A stretch of DNA of 64,000 nt from Myoxocephalus aenaeus (GCA_038501785.1 JBAMJR010000151.1:7174501-7238500); one strand, 5' to 3'. Shown: positions 1 to 47,289, counted from the stretch's first letter. Program-made: numbers and translations. The notes: generated by a model not told the origin, from the sequence alone.

Positions 1-1026
1 TGATTGACGCCCCAACAGGTTTGAGATTCTAACAGCTGAATTGTACATGCCAGTTGTGCGCGTAATCTTGAAGTGCTGCTGGTGTAGAATCTCAGGACAG
101 GAAAATGTCTGCAAAATAATTTCTTATCTAATTTACATGGTGAGTACTTACCTTTTAGCAGACTTCAACCAATGCTGAGGTCAACTTAGCACAGTTGTTT
201 ATTTTAAGATTAACTCTTATCATTATTTTTACATTGAATTTGAAGGTGATACGAGAAGGGACGACCCAATATTGATACCAAACTAGGCAAATCATAATGG
301 TGCAAAATAATAATACCAAAACTCACAAACAGTGGTGTATGTGATTGTGTGTTTTTCAATCCACCAGTACAAATGAAGAGTGGTGTGGGACGATGGAGAG
401 AAGAGGAACCAGTCAAAGGAATCTCTTAGGAAGCTGAAAAACATGCAGCGAGGGATGGTTTCGTTTTTCAATGTTGTGCATTGTCTATACTGCCCTGACA
501 ATATTTACGGAGGTGTATGTGTTTGTGTATGTGTTTGTGTGTGTGTCTGAGTCAGAGCACTTTCAAATATGTGATATGTGAGTCCTTGACTCTGTGTGGA
601 GCACTCCTCAGGCAAAGCCGTCAGTTAGCCTCACTCACAAGCAAGTGTTGCAATTCAGCAGCGATTTTTTGTTCTTTCCTCTATAAAAAAAAAAAAACTC
701 TGACTTATTTGTAAAGAATCCTTAAGTCTGCTTGTGTTCTCTCTGTTCATTGATGGCAAGGTGGTTTGTCTATGTGGGACGTTGAAAACACATTCATTTA
801 ACTCTGAATCAGTAGTTGCAGTAACTCATCTTAAGTAAAGTCTTTGATCCTTGTGCGAGCCAGGGGTTCATTAATTTTTCAGATAAAGTTCTTGGATACG
901 TTTTTGATTTAAAAATAATCAACACCTTCTCCCTCAATCCGGGCTGCCGACTTCACGATGAGTCACGAAACCACTGACCACAGTCTTGTACGCAACATCC
1001 TCAATGACGGATTTGATGGGGTCTTC
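1..1026 (-). other. lpin1: lpin1 3' UTR (extent unknown)
   Basis: No coding sequence on either strand. The region directly follows the lpin1 stop and is AT-rich. The most plausible polyadenylation signal is at 198-203, giving a UTR of roughly 0.8 kb; an end outside the window is possible. Confidence 0.6.
198..203 (-). promoter_or_regulatory. candidate lpin1 poly(A) signal AATAAA
   Basis: The complement of TTTATT at this site reads AATAAA, about 830 nt after the lpin1 stop. No other canonical signal was seen between here and the stop. Confidence 0.35.
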
Positions 1027-14918
<13,892 letters not shown>

Positions 14919-15496
14919 GGTCTGTAACTGGAGACAGACAGGGAAGGAAAGAGGGAGGGGGAGTTTTGGTTGATTACTTTCACACAGATAATGTCCATTA
15001 AATTAGGTGTTATCTACATTTGCACAGAAACAGACTCAGGCAGGACAAAGCACCTTCAATGGACCTATTGACTGTCAGGGATCAAACTCATAACAGATGA
15101 GGTGTTTTGTGTAAGGCCTTCCTGCCACATTAAAATGCATTATTGATCCAACGACTGCCCACACACACCAGCCAACCTTGCAGTCTTAGCTGAAACCATA
15201 AACAGGGGCAGTATTCTTGTGGCGTTGCTAAGCGTGATGTTTGTGATTGCTATGGGTGCATGGATGGGAAAACATTCAGCTTTTCATAAAAATACAAAAA
15301 AGATGGTTTGTACATTTTTGTAACGCAAATGCACTCGATCTGGGACAACAGTAAGCATGTGGTGCTGTGCCAGTCTCTCTGATCCACAGCCTCTAATGCT
15401 CTCTGTCTAGAATGCCAAACATGGCCCGGGAGAGAGACACAGACTGGGAAATGCATTCACTGAGCTGCAAGATGGGTGGTTGTTGATTTGGTGATC

Positions 15497-15498
<2 letters not shown>

Positions 15499-15571
<73 letters not shown>
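15499..15571. repeat. (GA)n microsatellite
   Basis: About 73 bp of GA with one interruption. Confidence 0.95.
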
Positions 15572-15575
<4 letters not shown>

Positions 15576-16301
15576 TAATATAAAATACATTCAGCGTCCA
15601 GGAGAAATCTATAATACTGTTTATACTTAATAAATAAGTCGATAATTATTTTGTTCATACAAATACTTAAACATAAGAGATATATGTAATTATTTACAAT
15701 GTATATGTTGGATACATTTTACACCAGCTATTGGTCCTATGGGAGCAACTACAGTTATGAGATCAATAAGACTTTGTGGATTATTTTCTCTTTGTTTTGG
15801 TACATTGCAAAATATCTAAAGCAACTTTCAACTGTTGTGCAATGCAACAGAATCAAACTGCCAGCCGTCAGTGTTACTGAAGCTTCAAACAAGGGTCAAA
15901 GCATTGCTAATGTGCCACATCAGAATTTGCTAAATGAGTTTGATGGAACCCATTCAAAGGAAAAGGAAACTAAGAAGAAAGAAGAAAAAGTTTGGCAGAT
16001 AAAAAGGCAGAAAGAGAGGATGAAAAGGTAAGAATATGATAAAAAGAGTGATATTTTGAAGGAAAAGGAAATAAAGTGGAAGTAGGAGCACTCTGTACAA
16101 ATGGGTAGTTAGTAATGTACCAAAACAAAGAGAAAATAATCCACAAAAAAAAATCTTAAATATTGGAAAAAGGACAAATGTATACATAGGTACAAAGTAT
16201 GTGACATCACTGTCTTATCTCCATAACAAACTGTCCCTTCAAATCTCCACATGCCAACTGTTTGTGCTGACTCAGATACAGGTCTCAAATACAACCACCC
16301 C

Positions 16302-16303
<2 letters not shown>

Positions 16304-16379
<76 letters not shown>
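16304..16379. repeat. (CA)n microsatellite
   Basis: About 76 bp of CA in the lpin1 5' intron. Confidence 0.97.
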
Positions 16380-16386
<7 letters not shown>

Positions 16387-16857
16387 ACTATCACAGCGTG
16401 CAGAGGAGACAGATGGCTCTATATTTTGGCAGACCATGTGAGAACATTCGAAGGACAAAAATGATTTGTTAACACCCATCAATTACTGTTAATCTCTCAC
16501 TAATGATGATCCAGCATTATTCTGTTGTACATCAGATCTGAGTGTGCCACTTAATATCAACACCAGACTTGTTCAGACCCGCTCGCTAGCTACACAACAC
16601 AAACCACTACAACACTGTTATTAAACCAATGATGGTTAAATACCACAGCAGTGACATTATTTATGTTTGTTGTTTTGACATTTAGGTGCATTGACCCTTT
16701 CATCTCTAAGATGTATTACTCACGAACTGGGACTTCTTCACAATGATTACATCATTTTTGACCCCTTGGTCTTCATTTTATTTGTCTCACAAACACACAC
16801 ATGCACTCATTCATGGACATGCCATAGATCTGATATCTCTGTCAACATAGACCACGT

Positions 16858-16858
<1 letters not shown>

Positions 16859-16927
<69 letters not shown>
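16859..16927. repeat. (CA)n microsatellite
   Basis: About 69 bp of CA in the lpin1 5' intron. Confidence 0.97.
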
Positions 16928-16928
<1 letters not shown>

Positions 16929-17645
16929 AAAGCCTTGCCCAGTCGTCCAGCCAATCACAATGCTTCTCCATTATGTAATAGCCAATGCTATTTCAGTATT
17001 GTACTACAACAGGAAGGGAACCTTGTAACTGCTGTTATTTCTGAGGCGAGTGAGCAGCAGCACTCAAACCCCACAGAGGCTTCTATATTAAAAGTGAGTC
17101 AATGTCACACTTACTACAGCAGACAGAGATCATCACATGTGAACAGAGAGGCGGACAGAGGTAACCGATCAGCTGAAGGATTTACAGACAGATGACGTGA
17201 ACATGTTTCCAATGAATTAAATGTGACTGGAGCAGCAGTCTGACACTTTGGGATCACTAACACAACCAAATGGCTTCAAGGGCAATCGAAGATGTGTTTT
17301 GTTTTCATTCCTAATTATGTCAAACCATATATTCTATAAATAGGCAACATAAATAGAATGACATGTGTTTATGTTGACATGAAGACGCCTCTGTTGAAGC
17401 TGAATAATACACGAGATCGACATGAGGTTGTGATTGTAGTATCATGTGTGGCCTGTGAGGCGACATCTGCACACAGGGTGAGGCTCTGCAGCGGAGCTCC
17501 ATTCAAACAGCGGCACATGATTTTACGGAAAACCGACGTTCAAGCCTTTACTGACCAAATACTGAATATGTATATATATGCTATTATGCGATGTGTATTA
17601 TTCAACTAACGTCCGGTTACAGTACACGCCAGCAATCCTACTTAC

Positions 17646-17788
17646 ATTAATTATTGATTTCGCGTTTCGCTCCGAAATCTTTCCGCCATCCAAATGTCCC
17701 AGCGGCACGTCCTCTGCAGTGTTAGTCCGCTACGTGTCAGTCTTCAGATCAAACATTGTGTGTAACGCTTTCCTGACATCTTCATCCT
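17646..17788 (-). other. lpin1: candidate non-coding first exon of lpin1
   Basis: A good donor (GTAAGTAGG on the minus strand) ends at 17645, and a TATA-like box lies about 25-35 nt above 17788. Lipin genes start translation in their second exon, as here. The extent is inferred; no transcript evidence. Confidence 0.4.
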
Positions 17789-17813
17789 GACATCTCGGCT
17801 CGAGGCTGCTTCT

Positions 17814-17823
17814 CTATTTAAAC
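17814..17823 (-). promoter_or_regulatory. TATA-like box of lpin1
   Basis: The minus strand reads GTTTAAATAG, at the right place for initiation near 17785-17790, upstream of the candidate first exon. Confidence 0.4.
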
Positions 17824-17894
17824 CACTGTTAAAATATTCCTCCCACCGCCACCGGACTGCAAATACAGAGCGATCTGGTTGGCTCAGGCCGCAA

Positions 17895-17902
17895 TGACGT
17901 CA
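17895..17902. promoter_or_regulatory. palindromic CRE (TGACGTCA)
   Basis: Perfect 8-bp cAMP response element about 75 bp upstream of the TATA-like box. Mammalian Lpin1 is known to be induced by fasting/glucagon through CREB, so a proximal CRE fits that biology. Confidence 0.55.
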
Positions 17903-19002
17903 CACAACGTTGACTGAACATTTCCCTCTTAAAATTAATTAGATGTATTTATTTATGTATTAGGCTTAACTATGATTTATAGTTATACTATATATGTATT
18001 TCCTCATCCTTGGCTGCTGATGTTTTAACTTATGTGAGGACTGTTTTCTAATATGGTTTTATAAAGAAGTTACAGGTTGGCAATTAGATCAGCTATAACC
18101 CATTTTAAAGAACTGCTGTTGGGTTGCCTTGTTGTGGCTGTGTTCATTCCTCACCCAGCATGACACCTGATTTGTCACTTTAGCCTGAACTAATCAGGAA
18201 GACCTCTCTCGTGGACTATTTGACCTCTGACTTTCTGGGAAAGAGCTGCAGGACATTTGGACCAATATTTACGTATCAACAACGCACTAACATGTACACC
18301 TGCAGACCAGAACCATTAAGCCCCTTTTATTAATAATGTATTATCATTCATAACTACAAATTAATTTTGTTGTTTATTAATGACTTATTAACTATTTGGA
18401 TATCAACCACCCAACAGCCAAAACAAATTCCTCTCTCATTTAACGATGAAGAGAAGAGTAAACAGCATGTGAAAACCCAGATACCAAAACTAGATGAAGT
18501 AGCAGCACAAAACATATAAAACAATCTTAGATTCCACAGAGTAGAGCAGTACATGTTTGGGCATTTTACTGAATGTATAACTGAGAGAAGAGCAACAGCA
18601 AACAGTATTGTGTTCTTATTATAAAGCAATACAAGTCTAGTATGTGAAGCAGAGAAGACCAGAATAGCGATGACATTCAGAAGACTTGAAGGCATCTGTA
18701 GTTGTGCAACGTACCGAATGTGTCTCAGTTTTCAAAATGTAAATCTGCCCGGCTGCCCTGACACATTGAGGCCAGACTAATACATTGTTCTTAGTATGTT
18801 TTGATTCCCAAATAGCAGGCTTAATTTAAACAAATTAAGAATGTTAAGCACAAACTGTTTTCAAGTAAGAAAATGTCGCAAGTCATTAAACTGTTTTGAT
18901 GTTGGAATCCCATTTACCTCAACTCTGCAACTGCAACATTGTACCCTATCTTTGTGGAGTACAATGATTTTTGAGGAAGCTCCAGTTTGGCCACAACTGA
19001 AG

Positions 19003-19141
19003 GGAATAGTTCAAGATCTTGGGAAATACACTTGTTGGCTTTCTTGCTGATGCTGTTGGATGAGATGAGTGATACTACACTGAAATGAGAGTGGCATCCA
19101 TCATCTCATCTAACTGTTAGCAAGAAAGCTCAAACTATTCC
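19003..19141. mobile_element. fold-back copy of the dispersed fish repeat
   Basis: Begins GGAATAGTT and ends AACTATTCC. Internal GGCTTTCTTGCT is matched by AGCAAGAAAGCT in inverted orientation, with GGATGAGATGAG against CATCTCATCT inside. A palindromic arrangement of the same family as the copies at 5.9, 8.5 and 44.6 kb. Confidence 0.6.
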
Positions 19142-19189
19142 GAAGAGAGGAAAATATCAATGTGATGTGATATTGACCTCTACTGATAC

Positions 19190-20310
19190 ACGGTTACAAG
19201 GTTTTTATTTGTCATTATACGACAGGGTTACACAACAACATTTTGATTGTAGTCCAAATATGCTACATAGGAAATAAAAACTATATATTTATGGAGGGTG
19301 GAGGATGAATTAGGAGTCTCACAGCCAGAGGAAAGAAGCTGTTTTGAAGTCTGGTGGTTCGGCAGCTGATACTCCTGTATCTCTTTCCAGACGGCAGCTG
19401 GGTGAACAGGTTGTGGCTGGGGTGATTATTGTCTTTTAATATCCCCGTAGCTCTTTGCAGGATCCTCAGCGAGGCTCAGTAGATGGGTGCCAATGATGTT
19501 GTCGTTTTAACCACCCGTTGTAGAGCCCTCCTGTCCTGCGCCATACACATCCCATGCCACTTGGGATGCTTTCTCTTGCTCCTCTGTAAAAGTTGACAAG
19601 AACTCTGCACGAGAATTTTGTCTTCTTAAGTTTCCCTAAGAAAAACCGCTGTTCATGAGCTTTCATCAGCAGGATGGAGATATGTGAGGACCACGTCAGG
19701 TTGTTTGTGATGCTTATTCCCAGGAACTTACAGCCGCTAACTTGCTCCACCTCAGCTTCATTGATGGAGACGGGGCTGTGCGTCCTCGCCTTCTTTTTCA
19801 TATAATCAACAATCAGCTCCTTGGTTTTACTGTCGTTGAGCAGGAGGTTGTTCTCTGAGCACCACTCTGCAAGGTTGTTGATTTATTCAGACTTTTTAGG
19901 CACAGGAACAATGGTGACTGTCTTGAAGGAGGTGGGAACACTCTCCTGTGATATGTTGACAATGTCAGTGATGACATCAGTTAGCTGGTTGGCCCATGTT
20001 CTTCTCCATGTTCTAGTACACAACCAGGGATGTTATCAGGCACAGCATCTTTACTCCTATTCGCTCTTCTCTGGGTTTTCCTCACAACCGCTGTGCTCTG
20101 GAGACGGAGCAGACTTGACAGCTGACTCTTTGTTGAGAAGCGAGAATAAAAGGTGTTCAACTCATCTGGCAACGTGGCCTCACACATGCTGGTGGCGCTC
20201 CTACTTTTATAGCCTTTGACAGTTTGGATCGCCTGCCACACATCTTTGTGACGCGGTCTCTTACCAGTCTCTCTTGCAGCCCCCCGTTTTGCCTCCATGA
20301 TACCAGCAAG
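19190..20310 (-). mobile_element. L2/Maui-clade LINE, 5'-truncated and internally deleted
   Basis: Two minus-strand coding remnants belong to one ORF2. One (about 19466-19801) has KFLGISITNNLTWSSH and LVNFYRG, typical of the reverse transcriptase C-terminal part. The other (about 19981-20298) has DVWQAIQTVKGYK, LPDELNTFYSRF and DAVPDNIPG, from before the RT core. The catalytic RT core between them is missing. The 3' end near 19195 reads as the complement of an L2-like tail. Dead copy. Confidence 0.8.
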
Positions 20311-21210
20311 GAGATGGAATGTAATAATATGTTTTGTGTATGGGTTAGCCTACAGTATTTATGTGTTTTTTTTCTCAGCTCACTCAGTCAGTAGTGAAGT
20401 TGCCGTATTATGTTGACAGATTAAACATGTGCTGCATTGAGAGCCTGAGAAGAATATTACCAGAGCACTCCTGGCATAATGTTCATGTACATATTTGAAT
20501 ATGCCTTTAACAAAAATAGAAGAAGGCTGTACACTGATACTGATTATTAAGGGACTGCAATTGTAAATAAAAAGAGATCATGCAAATGTGTGTCTGTGTA
20601 AAAAAAAGAAACAGACGCAGAGAGAGAAGTTGACCTAACAGAGTACAGCAGAGCATGATAATGACAAGCGATCGATCAGAAATACCAGAGAAAAATCAAT
20701 AATAGAATCATTTCTATCTTGGCAACAGGCCAAGATAGGCTTTCAGTTTGCTTGCTTAGATCTTCTCAAATAGTTATGAAAATGTTCACTCGTATTCATC
20801 AGCAATGCTGATGCCAGACCAAAACATGCTCCTGAGAATAATATCAGCAGGAAAGTCAGTCATCAGTGTTTTTTCTGTTATTTAAAGGTTTAATGCATGC
20901 CTGCAAATCCAAATTCCTCCAGTGAAAACAATGAAATTAAAGGTAAAAAGATTGCTGCTGCACAAACAGACACAACCGATTCAGTTCCACTGGACGCTGG
21001 CAGAAAATTATATCAAACTAAAAAAGGTTTAGTGTTCTTTTCGACTGTTATTATAGGTTGCTGACTTCTTTAATCAGATTAAAGGACGATTATGTAAGGT
21101 GCTATTCCTGACCTCAGAGTCTGGACACAGAGTTCCCACAAAAGCTTGCCTGGCTGGGGCTAATGGCTTTTCTGTTGTTGTTGATGTTGCTCAATGATTC
21201 TGAGAACCAG

Positions 21211-21230
21211 CCCCCCCCCCCCCCCCCCCC
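21211..21230. repeat. poly-C (C20)
   Basis: Twenty consecutive C, able to form i-motif/G-quadruplex-type structures; length may be an assembly estimate. Confidence 0.9.
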
Positions 21231-21364
21231 TTCCACTCTCAACATAGTAATGTAATGCAAAACTTTCACACACTGTAAACGGTTACTTGCTCAACATGTG
21301 AGCATTAAAAGAAAAGTAGTTGGAATGTCTTTCGAGGAATTTGAGATAATGGGTTTTGTGGTGT

Positions 21365-21365
<1 letters not shown>

Positions 21366-21430
<65 letters not shown>
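21366..21430. repeat. (TG)n microsatellite
   Basis: About 64 bp of TG in intergenic DNA. Confidence 0.96.
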
Positions 21431-21432
<2 letters not shown>

Positions 21433-21570
21433 ATGCATGAAACTCCAGTCACAACATGTAATAGAGTTCATGACTCTTTGTATTAATGTATGCTGTCAAT
21501 CAATAATTACACAAATGTGCACGGAGTAACTGTTGAACATGTGACTATTCACTTTGTCAGAGTCGCTGAT

Positions 21571-21714
<144 letters not shown>

Positions 21715-22301
21715 AGCAGCAGGCAGCCGGTGTGGGAACAAGGAAACACGTGTTGGGTTTTCTAAGAACTGAGTCATTCAACAGGGAGCAACAAGTTGCC
21801 GACTAGAGGGGAAAGGGAGGGGAGAGGGGGTGGACAGAGAGAATATGGAGATTGGACAGAAGGCGAGAGAGAGAATTTGCAGAATGTCATTGTTTGTGTG
21901 GATGTGAGACAGACAAAGTTGAAGAGGTGTGACAGAGAAGAAAAACAGGTTTCTTTACTCCATTGTGAGGTGGATTTACTGAAGCTTTGGAGCACACATT
22001 ATATGTTTTTCTGTTCAAGTAAAAACAGTAATATCTAGATTCAAAGTCTTACAAGTCTATCATGGATAACACAATGTCATTATGTATCACCCATGTTTCA
22101 GGAGTTTCATTGATTACAGCTCATGTGCTTTGTTTGTTTATGGGTGTATGCATTAACTGTATGTGTATTTATGTGTATGTTAGTGTGTCTGTCTGTTTTT
22201 AGTGTGTGAATGTGTTTGTGTGTGTCCTGGGATATGTGTCTCTCTAGCGCTCCATTTACCGCCCTGCAGTGTCAACTCATGCCAGACACGTGAGAGGGAG
22301 A

Positions 22302-22312
22302 AAAAGAGAGAG

Positions 22313-22364
<52 letters not shown>
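22302..22364. repeat. (GA)n microsatellite
   Basis: About 60 bp of GA with one C interruption. Confidence 0.95.
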
Positions 22365-22367
<3 letters not shown>

Positions 22368-25300
22368 GAAAAAAGGTGCTTTGCTCAGGCGAGGGTTGTC
22401 TGCTCTTTTCCAGGAACTCTCTCTAGGACCAAGAATGCATTCTTTTCATTGCCACACTGAGAGGGGGAGGTTTAGAGGGATGGACTGCATGAGCCAATCA
22501 GAAGGCTGCCTGAGCTACACATTACAACTGAACAATTGAACCCACCCCAATGTAAAGTTCTAACAGGCATGCTTCATGGCTTTAGAAAAACACTCTTTAG
22601 TTGTGTTTCCTGGGCTAGACTTGACTGCTTAAAGCTTTCTTACCACTGCCACCAATCGTGTTATGACCTTAATAAATAATGCTGGAACAAAAATCTGCCT
22701 TATGATATATTAGTAAAAGAGCAACTGGGCTGTAATTAACCCCAAAAGAGGACATTTCTTCCCAACGCTTCACCTGCAAGCCGCATGCTGTCCGTGTGGC
22801 GAACTGGAGTAACAAATCCTCTTATATAATGTGGAGTAGTTGTTAGATTCCAATATTATTAGCATCATGAATAACATTTAGACTGTGTGTTATCCTGACA
22901 CACGAGAGGCTGTGAACAGCAACGTTTTATGTACACAGTACCATAGACTGTACACAACATTTGGTACTGTACATTCATGCTTTTAATTAGAGCCTGAAGC
23001 ACATTGTGTGGTGACATCATAAAGGGACAAAAAAAATAATTGACCATGTAGTTTGAGGTTTCAGAAGATCTGTTTATGTTTGCGTGGATCATAAATATTT
23101 AGCCAAATGGACATAGGGAATCTATAAACACGACACAAAAGACCGTCTTTCCTTTCTTTCTCATCCCAAAAAATCTTTAAATGTATGTGATTATAGATGA
23201 TCATATACATATCAATTAACATATAGAGTAACATATCTGGACAGAGACAACATAAAGGCAACAATTGACTTCAGTTGAGGATGAACCTCATGCAGATATA
23301 AAGGAGATGCAGGAAGTGTGGATGTGCTGCTTGAGCCCACAGAGCCACTCACTACCTCTGCATTTTGGGACTGTTATGTAATTGCTTGGCTCGCTGTGGT
23401 GTAATATGCCTTTATAAGTACCCATGTGGGCTGGAGGTCATGCGGGTAGATATGAGCTGTTGATCTAGGGCATGGTTATATTGCACTCAAACAAACAAAC
23501 GCTCACATACTCTATGCATCAGCACACACACTGAGCTTTGGCACACAGACACACTTTCTCTCACAAACAATTGTTTTCCCTCAAATAGAAATCAGGACTG
23601 CAGACTTAAGGATTTCCACTTTAAGGACACGGCCTAGTTTTCTAGGAAAGCAACTGAAGACCCTCTGACTAGGCCTCCTCACATCCATCTCTCCCTCATG
23701 CTTTTCTCTGTTTCATATAGGCCTTCAGGTCGAATTAGTGTGTTACATCACACTTTTTGAAACAATTCTCCAAGGCAATTCCATAATTTCCCTTTGAAAT
23801 ATTTCCACCTTTCTACATACCGGTAGCTGTTATTAAGCTCCACTTCGCTCAAGATTTTTCACCAAACACCTTGCTTTGGGATCCTCATCTATCATTAATG
23901 CAGTCTTTCTAGAAACATATTTTTTAAATTAACACATTGCAACATGTTATTATTACTGATTTGAATACAAAATGAGTTTAAATACAGCGCATATTTAGTT
24001 TTGTTACCAAAGCAGGGGCTGCCATCCTCTCTGTGGCTGCTGAAGTCCAGCGTATGCTCTTCCATGGGTCATGGCTCCATGTCTCGACAGATACGAAGTG
24101 CCGCAGTTTGAAGATCCTACTCTCCTAATTCTGATTTAATCTCTTCAAGGGGGTATGAACGCACCTCTAGGTGGCTCTGGATGAGTCTTGAATCTGAGTA
24201 GTTGATACTTGTCTGACATACTGTGAGCGTTTTAGACTAAATTTATCAGCAAGTGTGTTCTGGGAATGGAGTACTTAGAGGAAATCTGAGAGGGTCCAGA
24301 GCTGCTGGACCCTTCTGCTGCTTAAGGTCCCTTCTGACGCCACTGAACCCCCACGTGTGTCCAACCAACATGTGGATTTGTGCCAAATGACTGCAGCATA
24401 CTGAATTACTCATACATTATCATATGTTATGATTTTTTAATGGTGGTTTTTTTGGGTCAGACTTTCAACAGGTTTAGTAGCCCTGGAAACTAGAAAATCT
24501 GAGATTTCTAAAGCACAAAAACACACGGTAAAAACGGCGGCGAAACGAAGCAGTCAAACTTCTTATCGTGTTATTATACAACACTAATGTTGATGATGAA
24601 CGTATGTGCTTGGCAAAATATGTTATGAAGGCATATGTTACTTTCACCAAGAACAGTGGATTTGAGTTTACTTTGAGGGCACAGTGAGTCTAAAGGAGTC
24701 AGCCATCTTCATCAAGTTAGACTGACTTTCACTGAATGAGAAAGTTCGGAGCTAGTTCGGAAGCTATTTTTGCTCATTGGTTATGTAATCGACAGTGCAG
24801 GTCAAGTTAAACCCCAAACGGAGAACATAAAAATAACTGACAGGAGCTGAGAAATAGGCTACTTCGATATCGAAGACATTGCAATTTAGATTATAGGCAA
24901 TGATAACAAATTGTATCTCCATTTACACACCAAAAATATGTATATAAGCCTTATAATTGAAGAACCATTCCGGATTTATTTGGGATGTTATTTTAGGCAT
25001 TTTCCGAGGGCTAGGGCTTAGGAAGTCAACCAAGAAGTTCTGAAATCACCTTGCTTCACCCACACAGATACACAGCACAGAGCTTCAGAGGGAGCATCTG
25101 GGGTCAGTAGTGTGGAGCCTCATCAAAGGACTTCAGAGGCTCCACACACTCAAATATCTCCCGAACAGGTTCCGCAGGACACATTTATGTCTGACAATAT
25201 CCCTTTTGTGCACTTCAGTCTGTTTCTGCCAGGCTCCCCTTTTATTGTATAGAACAAAGCAGGTAAACTATACTTGTCGGACAAAGGTTAATTGTTACGA

Positions 25301-26410
25301 AATGTAAGATTGCTCATAAAAGTCATAACAATAGCAAGTGTGAAAAACTGACTCATTTGTCAAACGTACACCACTGGCCATTAGGCTGCAAACCTTCAAG
25401 TCCAAAGTATTAGAGTAGTATTAGTAGAATGGTTAATCTATATATGCGTATCGTGAAGTTCAGAGTGATCATTTAAGGCTCAATTATGTGTTTGAAAGAT
25501 ACAAGGGACAAACAAACACACACAAAACAAACGAACACATGTCTGTACATTTATACAATTAAGCCATACAAAACTGTACATTGTGAAATGCTTAAAACAC
25601 AGTGGATTTGTGTCTCTTTAGTTAAAAATAAAATCCTCATTCAGTCTACTGAGCAAAAAAGCATAACAAATGTTCTACATCCAACCACAAAACTATTTCT
25701 TGAACACAGTGGATAAGTACTTTTTTTACATAATGCAAGACTGACAAAATATATTCAAAATATTTCAACCCAAAACAGAAAAACAGAAAGAAAGCACCCA
25801 ATCAAAAAGTTTGTTGCCAAAAATCGGCTACCGTTGCACACAAATGATTGTGTCTACCCTTTAGTAAAGCTTCTCATATTGTGTGCCCCTGCATGTATTG
25901 TGCAGAACACTGTAATATTGCAATACAAACTTGAATGCAGCTAAACCAGCAAACACATATGAAGATTTACAGAAGCAGTAACTGAGTCTAGTTTCTCTGA
26001 GGGAAAACAAATGGTTGATTAACATCTTCCTCCTTAAAAAATACAATCAAGATACTTTGTATTCATCAATATCTTCTAGGGTTAATCCTTTAACCTTTTT
26101 ATCACCACTTAACTCGACAATGTTTTTACTTTTTTCAGATCGTGATTTTTTTCCTTATGGGAAAAAATTGATTGTGGATCAAAAAGATTACTCTACTCGT
26201 GATTTATGAAGCGGTGCATAGATCACACTAAATGTAAACATTATCAGAAAAAGGTTCCTGAAAAATTATTGATGTTTCCTGTACAATTGTTCACTAACTC
26301 ACAGGGTAACCATGACTCAATAAAAGCAAAATGATTTCCTCTCATTTCTTTGGCTATAATACGTAACATGTAATTACCCATTCAGAGCCTATGTTAGTGC
26401 ATACTGTCAT

Positions 26411-26458
26411 GCCATGAAAACACTCAAGTACATTGCCATGAAAACACTCAAGTACATT
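26411..26458. repeat. 24-bp tandem duplication
   Basis: Two perfect adjacent copies (26411-26434 and 26435-26458) of a unit starting GCCATGAAAACACTC, at the presumed greb1 cleavage region. Confidence 0.95.
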
Positions 26459-26462
26459 TATT
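26457..26462 (-). promoter_or_regulatory. candidate greb1 poly(A) signal AATAAA
   Basis: The minus strand reads AATAAA about 80 nt after the greb1 stop, followed by a TG-rich stretch. Longer 3' UTRs are possible. Confidence 0.45.
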
Positions 26463-26542
26463 CCCTTTATCAATTAAAGTGATTTTTATCCTGACTGTGA
26501 CTCTCGTGTCCCTCTTGTGACCACTGTACATATGTGGTTCAG

Positions 26543-45976
<19,434 letters not shown>

Positions 45977-46608
45977 TGGTGTCCTGCAAAGAAACAGTGA
46001 CCTTGTGTTGGACGCTCAAGAGATATTTGTAAGCTGACAGTAATTGAATTAGTTTGCATTAACTTTTTACCAAAACCCCAATGTGTTTTGTGTTTACTTC
46101 AACTTTTACAGCACTGAAAGTCAAGCTTTGCTACTTTAAGCTATTGTAAGAACAGACCGTCGTTTCATTATACTGTAGGATTTAGAATTAAAGTAGGGTC
46201 AGCTTTAGAAGGAATCAAGAAAAACAAAGTTCATCTCAGTGATATTTGACCAACAACGTCCTTTGGAAAAAGAAAGTGAAAGATAGTGAAAGAAAGAACT
46301 ATGACAATACAAATAACTCGGTATGTCATACAAGACAGAATACAGTTTAAGTTAAAACCCTCTGACAACGAGAATAAATGCACTGCTTAATATTGTCAAG
46401 CCACACACAGATTCATAAACACATCCACGTTATGCCCCGATGAACAGACACAAACACTGAAATCCACTGAAAGCACATCTACTCACACAGAAACGCACAC
46501 AGGCCCATACACACATAAACAGTGGATGGCATCTGTCCAGATAGCATGCCATAAAATCAGCTGCACTGACAGAGTCAGGACACCCTGACCTAGACGCTGC
46601 ACTGTTTT

Positions 46609-46729
<121 letters not shown>

Positions 46730-47274
46730 GCTCTTCAACAGATGAAAAACACTCACGGAAAAATTAAATAAAGCAATTATTTGCATGCACTCTTTCAAAA
46801 TACGCACTGACTACTGTGGTTTTAGTTGTTTAAGTTTAACACATCACCATGAATACATTTACTTTAAATGATTTAATCTTATTAATTGTTCACGTTTCAC
46901 GTTAAAAGAATTAACAGCTGTAAATGTGTTGTTCTAAGTCAATATGTTCAAGTTAATGTATTAGTTTTTCTAAATTTAACATCCTTATTGTTCTTAAAAC
47001 ATGCTCAAGAACAATAGAAATTGTGAGAAAAACTGTAGCATCTTCAAACATGTTTGAACAATGAATGAGTGCGATGTCATTTGTTTGTCATTGTGTCATA
47101 TAAGTCACCTCACATACTACTCATGACATTTTGATGAAAGGAACATGTAATAAACATTGAGTAAACAAAATATGTGTTGAATGGTAAAGAATTGGATCAG
47201 TGAGGAGGGAAATAACTAGGCTGGATTGTAACAATGACTTAATCCCTCTTCTCTAAAGCTTTGACTACCCATAG

Positions 47275-47289
47275 TGTGTGTGTGTGTGT

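Larger units (their letters stand above)
14928..17645 (-). other. lpin1 5' intron
   Basis: Holds a GA repeat and two CA repeats. No coding exon or RNA gene seen. Confidence 0.6.

Noticed and set aside
19466..20298. ORFs that could be mistaken for a novel intergenic gene
   Set aside because: Sequence words (FLGISITNNLTWSSH, LPDELNTFYSRF, AVPDNIPG) are those of L2-type LINE reverse transcriptase; it is a dead retroelement.
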